NCBI GenBank assembly: GCA_030490835.1
Contig: CM059972.1
Location: 52,123,563 to 52,187,562, forward strand
From: Annona cherimola
Lineage: Eukaryota > Streptophyta > Magnoliopsida > Magnoliales > Annonaceae
Direction of reading: 5' to 3'
DNA length: 64,000 nt
How positions within the stretch are numbered: position 1 is the stretch's first letter; every line of letters begins with the position of its first letter. Shown here piece after piece: positions 57,771-64,000 of this stretch. Made by a program: the position numbers and the translations under genes. Under the pieces are notes generated by a model. It saw only the letters and a program-made list of their open reading frames with translations. It ran no database searches and was not told where the DNA came from.

Positions 57771-60700
57771 AGAAATTTATATTTCTATGTATTCTGGTTG
57801 AAACAAATTTTATGGTTATGAATATTCTTTTACATAAATAAAGTATTTAATTTATAGGTTGTGAAACCCCAACCTAAGTAGGGTCCAATGTATGCAGTGG
57901 ACATATACAAGTGATTTATATGTCAATTAAATGAAGTAAGGATGATTTTAGGATTTTATGATATTTTGCAATTAGGGTTTAATTAAGAAGGGTGATTAAA
58001 AATTTAATCGCCGGAGCCCAATATGAGTCAAGGTGACTAAAGGGGCATAATGAGGATTAAAATATGCTAATGTGGCATGAATGTTTATTTTAATTTCCAT
58101 GATTTAATTAATGAAAATTAAAGTGGAAATTATGGAATTATGTTGGAAAAATCATAGAAAACTCATAACTCAACGCCTATAAGGTGGATTCAAGTAAAAT
58201 TTGAGATGAAAGTTGATGATGTTGGGATTGGTATTATGGAATTATTGGGTTATGGAAATCCTTGATGAAATTGGTGTAATGATTTATTGAACATAGCTCA
58301 ATTCCAACCGTTAACTTCAAACGGCTATAACTTGAGCTAGGAAAATCGGATTGAGATGAAATTTGAAACGGTTGAATGAAATTATGAGATGAAAATTTTG
58401 GAATGATTAGATTAATAAAATTATGATGGGAAAATATCTGAATTGGAAAAGGTGTATATGGTTGACTTTTGCACCTCAAGAGTACCATGCATTAAATGCT
58501 AGAATACATTGAATTAATGCAATTTTTAATGGACCAAATAGGTGTCAAATGCAGCTCATTTGCAGGGTATTTTATGCATAATTATAAAATGCAAAAATCT
58601 CATGAATTATCCATGCATTAATGTCCACATTTAAGGGGTTAAGGAGAGCTCAAAGTGAGCACAGGTGATGTAGAGATGTAAGGACGTCCAAGTGATGCTA
58701 TTGCTGGATTTTTTAATATTTTATTTTATAAATAATGCACATAAATATATGACATGTTGGGATACATAAATAACCATTTAATCATGTGAAAACAATCCAA
58801 GAAAATTCGTGAACAGTAGCTGCCATTGATGAATGAAAAGTGGACAGCATGTTGAGGCCAAATGACGTGCACTATTTTGATGTTGTTATAATGATTTCTG
58901 CTAATTTTTTATGCCAAATTAAAGGTTAAACTCAATTAATATTAGGTGTTTAATTTACCCTTAAAATGAGATTATTAAAAATCAAAAAAATATGAAAATG
59001 GGCAGCAACTATGGACGTGATTGCGGGACAGGTGGACGGTCTTGATTAAAATAGATTTTTGGATTTTCAAAAAATGGTAAAAAGTGAATTTACTTGGCTG
59101 TGAGTTCACCAGAACATAAGGGGAGAGAAGCATGCATTCAATGGTGTGGAAAATCAGCTCCAAAAGTAGGGCCCACAACTTAAAAATCCAGCACTATAAG
59201 AAGCATGCACGTTCACATGGATTGATTTTTGGAAATTATTCTAAGTGCTGAAATCCCATCTCCTCAAGGCATCCCTCATGTCCAGCTATAGATCCAGCAA
59301 ATAAGGAAGAAAAACAAGGGAAAAAAGGGAAAAAGGAGGGATTATCAATTAATCAAGTAAGTTTATGTTAACCTTGATTTTATGCTTCAAATCTGGAAGT
59401 TATATGATGTTATAAACCAAAATATGAATGAAGTAGTAAACGAAGGATTTTAACCATGGAGATTTGTTTAAAATCTCATTATATGATTATTAAGGGACGA
59501 TCAAAATTTTAGATTAAAATATTAATCAGGTTTCAAATTAAAAATCCGAGAAGATCAACCTAAACAGGGTAGAACGGGTGATAGGATCAGCTGTAGTAAA
59601 TATTTTTAATAATTTTCGTAGAAGGATTTCTTATATGAAATTTTTATATGATGTATAAGCCATCCTAAGGATAGCTCAACAAAAATCAAAATTTACTTTT
59701 AGATGATATTAGTATGGGTTATAATTCACATGATTAGGGCTGACCCTAAACTCACAACACTGTCTAGCATAGTGAAAATGCCAAAATAAATATATAATGT
59801 TAATATTTCATGATGAAATATTTATTAAATTTAATTAATTTATTTATAGATGTATGAAAGAAATATCATAATTAAATACATTGATTTGATTATAAATCAG
59901 GATTTAGAGATTTAAGTACACCTGATTTCAGCATATGTGGATGGTTTGCGAAACAAATCAAAAAGAAATACGAAACCTATGTAGAAATGATCAAAATTGA
60001 TATATATGTTAATACCCTAAATTTGGGTTAGGAAAAGTTGGATTAATTTCTGAAAATTCGGATTTATAAAACTGTTTCGGGTTACGTGTCAAGAGACACG
60101 TTAAATATGTGAAAAATGGGTTCCAAAGTTGCTGTTTTGGTAACCTATGATTAGTGGAATTAAATCCCATAAAAATACCCTAAATAAAGTGATAATTAAG
60201 GATAATTATCATGCTGAATTAGTGACCAAGTTGCAGCTTTAGAAAATTTTACAAAAGAAGTCATGTACGTGTTGCCAAATGGGCATATGAGAAAGAATAG
60301 ATATGCATGAGTGATAAATGACTTGTGAAATATGATTTTGTGCAAAAATTCATGAGAATATGATAAATTTCATGATCATATATCTGTTAGAATTGTATGA
60401 TGTTAATTTCAAATTTTAGAATTAATTAATGAGGTTTAAGGCGACGACGTGTGCTTAAAATAAGCACCAATGTGTGAAAAATGAAAAATATATAAAAAAT
60501 GATAAATGGAGGTAATAAACCTACAAATAATGATTTAATGAAATATTGTTACGTGTATGTAAGTTTACCCTACATAAGGATATTAAAAATGAATAATGTG
60601 ATGTATAGGTTATGATACGTATGAACACCCGACTTGAAAGACAAGTAGGCTAAGTTAGTGTAATATAAATCCAAATGGATTCATGTAGGATGGAAAACCT

Positions 60701-61919
60701 AAGAAATATAAGTATTTGAAGATGATTCAAATAAATAAAATATTATTTTCATTTATTTAGGCAAAGGCAAGGAAAAGAGTGGAAGAAAATGATTATAGCG
60801 ATCTCAGATAAGCAAGCGAACTTTCTAAAATGCTATTTTCTTTCTATGCAATTGATATGATTGATATGTTTATGTTTATATTTTAACGAATGGGCAAGCA
60901 CAAGTTTGTAAAATGACGGCTTTCATGAAAAGTCGTAAGTTTTAGGAAAAAAATGGCTTTAAGGAAAAGCTTCAAAGTTTGCTTCATGGGAAGTAAGCAA
61001 TACGTTTTAAGATATGAATTTTATCATCAGAGTTGCCAAAGGTTGGAAATGCTTTATGTTAATGGAATTGAAAATTTTGCTTATGAGTAAACAAGTTCTC
61101 CATGATAATGTTTTCAAAAGATTTCATGTTTGATGCCGATGGTTTTAAGAATTTGCTTTTCAGTAAGCAAGTTCTTTATGTTTTTGTTTCAAAAGTATTT
61201 TATAAGAAAAAGGAAATTTTGCCCTTTTTCACAAAGCAACAAATGTAAATAAGTTTTTGAATTTCTCTTATGTTGTTTAATGATAAATAATCATGTTATA
61301 AAAGAAAAAAAGGGAGATTTGATTTATGAAAAAGATTTGTTTTGTTAGGTCATGATAATTAAATAATAAATGATGATTTAGACATAGTTCATATGTTTTG
61401 AAATGATATTCCAAAAGTTTTGATTTTCTTTAGATAAGGAAATCTATGTTGAAAATATCTTGAAAAATATTTATATGGATGTGTTAAAGGGGATTTAAGG
61501 ATGACCAACCTACTATGTTGATTTCATAAAATGGTTTGATTTCGGGTTGCTAAATGATATGCAAACGATTATGCAAGCCCTTTGTGTAAAAATAAAAAAA
61601 TTGATATGTGGACAAGAAATTGATTTTAAGGTGGTTGAGAAGGGGTTAGCACAATTGCATAACTTTTGTAAGCAAAAGACCCCGAAATGGAAACCAAGAA
61701 AATGCTAGGTAAAATGTATTATTTATTCTTGAAAATCTAAAAGTTTTGAAATTTTTTTATTAAAAGGGTTATAAAGTGTGTTGTTTCTCCAACATTTCAA
61801 ATATTTATCAAAATATTTTACTCAAAATGTTTCTAACAGAATTTAAGGAAGGTCATCCTAAAAAATTAGATTTCAAATGACAACTCGTTTAAAGTGGGTG
61901 CGCTCGCTTTACAAGTTAA

Positions 61920-62090
61920 CACGGACCGCGGTCTGTGATGTGTTTTTTTTTAAATAATTTGTTTTAAAAAGACACAGACTTCGGTCTGTGATGTTTTTAA
62001 GTTATGGATGCAGACAGAGGTCTGTGATCCCAGTTTTAAAGGATATGGGCTGCGGTTTGTAATACTTTAAACCAAACAGACTGCGGTCCG
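61920..62090. repeat. Hairpin array, CAGACCGCGGTCTG type
   Basis: Five irregularly spaced units (32-53 bp apart). CACGGACCGCGGTCTGTG (61,920-61,937), CACAGACTTCGGTCTGTG (61,973-61,990, 7-bp stem with TTCG loop), CAGACAGAGGTCTG (62,011-62,024), a degenerate unit near 62,047, and GACTGCGGTC (62,079-62,088). Loops differ while stems stay paired. Confidence 0.8.
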
Positions 62091-62144
62091 TCACAATAAT
62101 GTACGGTGCACTAGTACAAGGAACAGGCAGGTTGTAGAGCACGG

Positions 62145-62235
62145 TTGGGATGACCGGGGCCCACTATACATAAGGCCAAGTCGCTAAGGGATGGCAGGAG
62201 TGCCAGTGGCGCCCTCCCTGAGATGGGAGTAGGAT
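62145..62235 (-). repeat. Conserved GC-rich block of the long LTR (copy 4)
   Basis: Plus strand GGGGCCCACTATACATAAGG, then GGCCAAGTCGCT, then GGCGCCCTCCCTGAGATGGGA. Reverse counterpart of 40,515-40,625 and 20,875-20,985. Confidence 0.65.
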
Positions 62236-62579
62236 AAATAAACAGCCACCTGGCTAGAGTGCTGTTAAGGATTCTCTTCCAAAAAGTAGCATGATCACTT
62301 GCTAAGTGTCACTTTTGGATGGGGAGAAATGTGTTTGCATACGTTTTTCTTTTCAAAAGCCCAAAGATTGGGATATAAAAGCATTTATATGAAAAATTAT
62401 CCTAAATTAGATTTTTATGAGCCATTATGTATAAGTTACCCTAAAAGCAGGGTGTTTTATACAAAATGTGTAAATATTAAGAATAAAAAGAAATGGTTTC
62501 TATGCAAAAGTTTTCATGAAAAGGATTTATGACTTGTTTGCTATAAACAACCCCCAAGATGGGGATTATGAACAAGGGT

Positions 62580-63060
62580 TTATGTTGGAAAATGTTTTGG
62601 ACATAAGAATGTCCATTTCCAAAAGGTTTATGTGGAAAAAATGGTTGGACATGAGAATGTCCATTTCCTAAAGGGATTTATGTTGGAACATGTGTGGACA
62701 TAAAAATGTCCGTTTCTAAAAGAGTTTAAGAGATAAAAGTGTTTATGGACATATGAGTGTCCATCGCCAAAAAGGCTTATGTGAAATGTATTTTGGACAT
62801 AAAAATGTCCATTACCAAAGTGTTTATGTGAAAAATGTTTTAGGACGTATAAACATCCGTTTCCAACAAGGTTTACGTGGAAAAATATTTTAGGACGTAT
62901 GAACGTCCAGTGCCAAAATGATTTATGTGGAAAAATGTCTTTTTCGTGGACATGAGAATGTCCATTGCCAAATATGGTTTATGTCAAGATGTTTTGGGAC
63001 GTAAAATGTCCCCTGGTCAAAATGATTTATGAGAAAAATGTTTTAGGAAATGATTTTTAA
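62580..63060. repeat. 49-bp tandem array with GGACAT palindrome in each unit
   Basis: Nine units, starts of palindromes at 62,599, 62,647, 62,696, 62,747, 62,795, 62,843, 62,893, 62,948 and 62,996. Consensus GGACATNNNNATGTCC with CCATTTCCAAAAGG and TTTATGTGGAAAAATGTTTT between. Unit 7 is GGACGTATGAACGTCC, both arms changed together. Copy 3 of the LTR has a single such palindrome at 40,338-40,353. Confidence 0.88.
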
Positions 63061-63591
63061 GAAAGTCTTACCTAAAAGATAAAATGCTTGCTTACTGAGT
63101 TGTCACTCATGTTTTGTTTTTCAAACCTTAGACAGGTACTGGGAGACTCAAGCGGTCGAGGACCTAAGAAATGGAGAAAATGTACGAGATAGTATCATGT
63201 GGGCTAAAAGGATTAGCCATGGTGAGTGGAATGATATGAATGGAAGTTTTCAGGTATGTTGAGATATATATATGTGTGAACTTGTTTAAAGTTTTGAGTT
63301 CTAGGTGAACTAATGATTGATTATATGTATGTATGCAATAGAAATGTCATGATTAGGTCAAGAAGACCTTTAATGTATAAGTACATGTTGAGAAATTATA
63401 AAATGGATATGTACAAGTGTATCATTACTTATGTTATATATGAAATGATGATGAATGAAGAAACGAAAAAAAAAAATTTTGGACGAGTTCCAATTAAAAT
63501 CCCGCCGCATGATCAGGGCAACAACACATTTACCAATCGATAAGGTCTTGAGGTAAGGAAGTGACGTCTCGGTTTAGGGCGCCACATAGGT

Positions 63592-64000
63592 ATGGTTGAC
63601 GAGCTGCATATATGTCAAATTAAATGCACATTTGAATGCAAGTATATGTGCTATACAAGTAATAAAGTGTGAGTTGAGTATCGTTCCCATAAGGATTAGG
63701 TTAAACTAATTAACTCCTTAAAATGCAATTGCCTTTGTTATTGTAAAGATTTAGAGATTGATTTAACAGGAATTAAAATTAACAGGGAATTTAAATGAGG
63801 AAATAACTGAAGACTATGTAGAACAAGTTGAGATTCTTAAGATTAATTAAGGTGGATGGAAAATAGAATATCCTTGACCCTAAACTATGCAAATTTAGTT
63901 TCATTTCATTTGGTTGTGTAGAGATTTACTAACTTAGGTTCATATAAATTTACATACAAATATTCCTTCCAACGTATATAAACCTAATATGACTACACCT
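63592..64000 (-). mobile_element. LTR-like remnant, second copy (cut by window end)
   Basis: Matches 36,838-37,170 (GACGAGCTGCATATATGTC, CAAGTAATAAAG, CCTTCCAACGTATATAAACC). The long-LTR copy 4 inserted at or next to its left end. It continues beyond the window. Confidence 0.5.

Larger units (their letters stand above)
57860..63586 (-). mobile_element. Long-LTR family, copy 4 (solo LTR, inverted)
   Basis: 5,727 bp with plus-strand ends TGTGAAACCCC and TAGGGCGCCACA and a perfect TSD TAGGT (57,855-57,859 and 63,587-63,591). In its own sense it starts TGTGGCGCCCTAAACCGAG and ends GGGGTTTCACA, as copies 2 and 3 do. Length exceeds copy 3 by 2.3 kb, partly through the palindrome arrays at 61,920-62,090 and 62,580-63,060. 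A conserved block CTCAGTAAGCAAGC (reversed, about 63,087-63,101) matches CTCAATAAGCAAGC at 20,633 and 40,146. No coding region. Confidence 0.88.

Noticed and set aside
62580..63060. CRISPR-like array
   Set aside because: Regular 49-bp spacing, but the 'spacers' are copies of one another. It is an ordinary tandem repeat in a plant LTR.

Overview
This 64 kb window is nuclear DNA of a flowering plant. It is AT-rich, has one spliced host gene with plant-type introns, and is otherwise dense in plant transposable elements, with long non-coding LTRs, Tourist and hAT MITEs, a Sirevirus-type Copia element and endogenous pararetrovirus debris. I cannot name the species. All coordinates, target-site duplications (TSDs) and repeat boundaries below were read by eye. 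No database search or alignment was run.

The only gene that looks functional is a mitochondrial HSP70 (10,820-16,846, five exons, 674 residues). A good heat-shock element lies about 220 bp upstream of its ATG. Its first intron, about 3 kb, carries a TRIM-like mini-retrotransposon, which itself contains a Tourist-like MITE. Just upstream of the promoter, two oppositely oriented pieces of an old caulimovirid lie between two 155-bp direct repeats.

The second coding region is a decayed galacturonosyltransferase (GAUT) copy inside a Mutator-like element (25,052-26,895). It has about 193-bp inverted repeats and a 9-bp TSD with one mismatch, which makes it a Pack-MULE.

The rest is nested retrotransposons. 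Four copies of one family with unusually long LTRs (about 3.4-5.7 kb, termini TGTGGCGCC...TTTCACA) lie at 1-4,470, 18,610-24,329, 39,769-43,195 and, inverted, 57,860-63,586. All look like solo LTRs and two have perfect 5-bp TSDs. A complete Sirevirus-type Copia element (43,454-54,998, minus strand, TSD AAATG) carries gag, pol and an extra downstream ORF. A solo LTR of the same family lies at 1,630-3,333. A 731-bp hAT MITE sits in its 3' LTR, and its 5' LTR preserves the empty site. Other pieces are a Gypsy-like solo LTR (5,029-6,773), a 5'-deleted Copia element (27,660-30,790), LTR-like remnants (32,813-33,410, 36,842-38,240, 63,592-64,000) and a Copia RNase H remnant (57,230-57,770).

The insertions can be ordered. 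The Sirevirus solo LTR entered the long LTR at the left edge. A hAT-like element entered the long LTR at 18,610. The hAT MITE entered the Sirevirus 3' LTR after that element had integrated. Stops in the Pack-MULE and Sirevirus ORFs are mostly explained by C-to-T changes, as expected for methylated, silenced DNA. The least explained structures are the palindrome arrays in the long LTR at 57,860-63,586 and the roughly 40-bp GTCGAC array in the Sirevirus LTRs, which recurs in front of the extra ORF.
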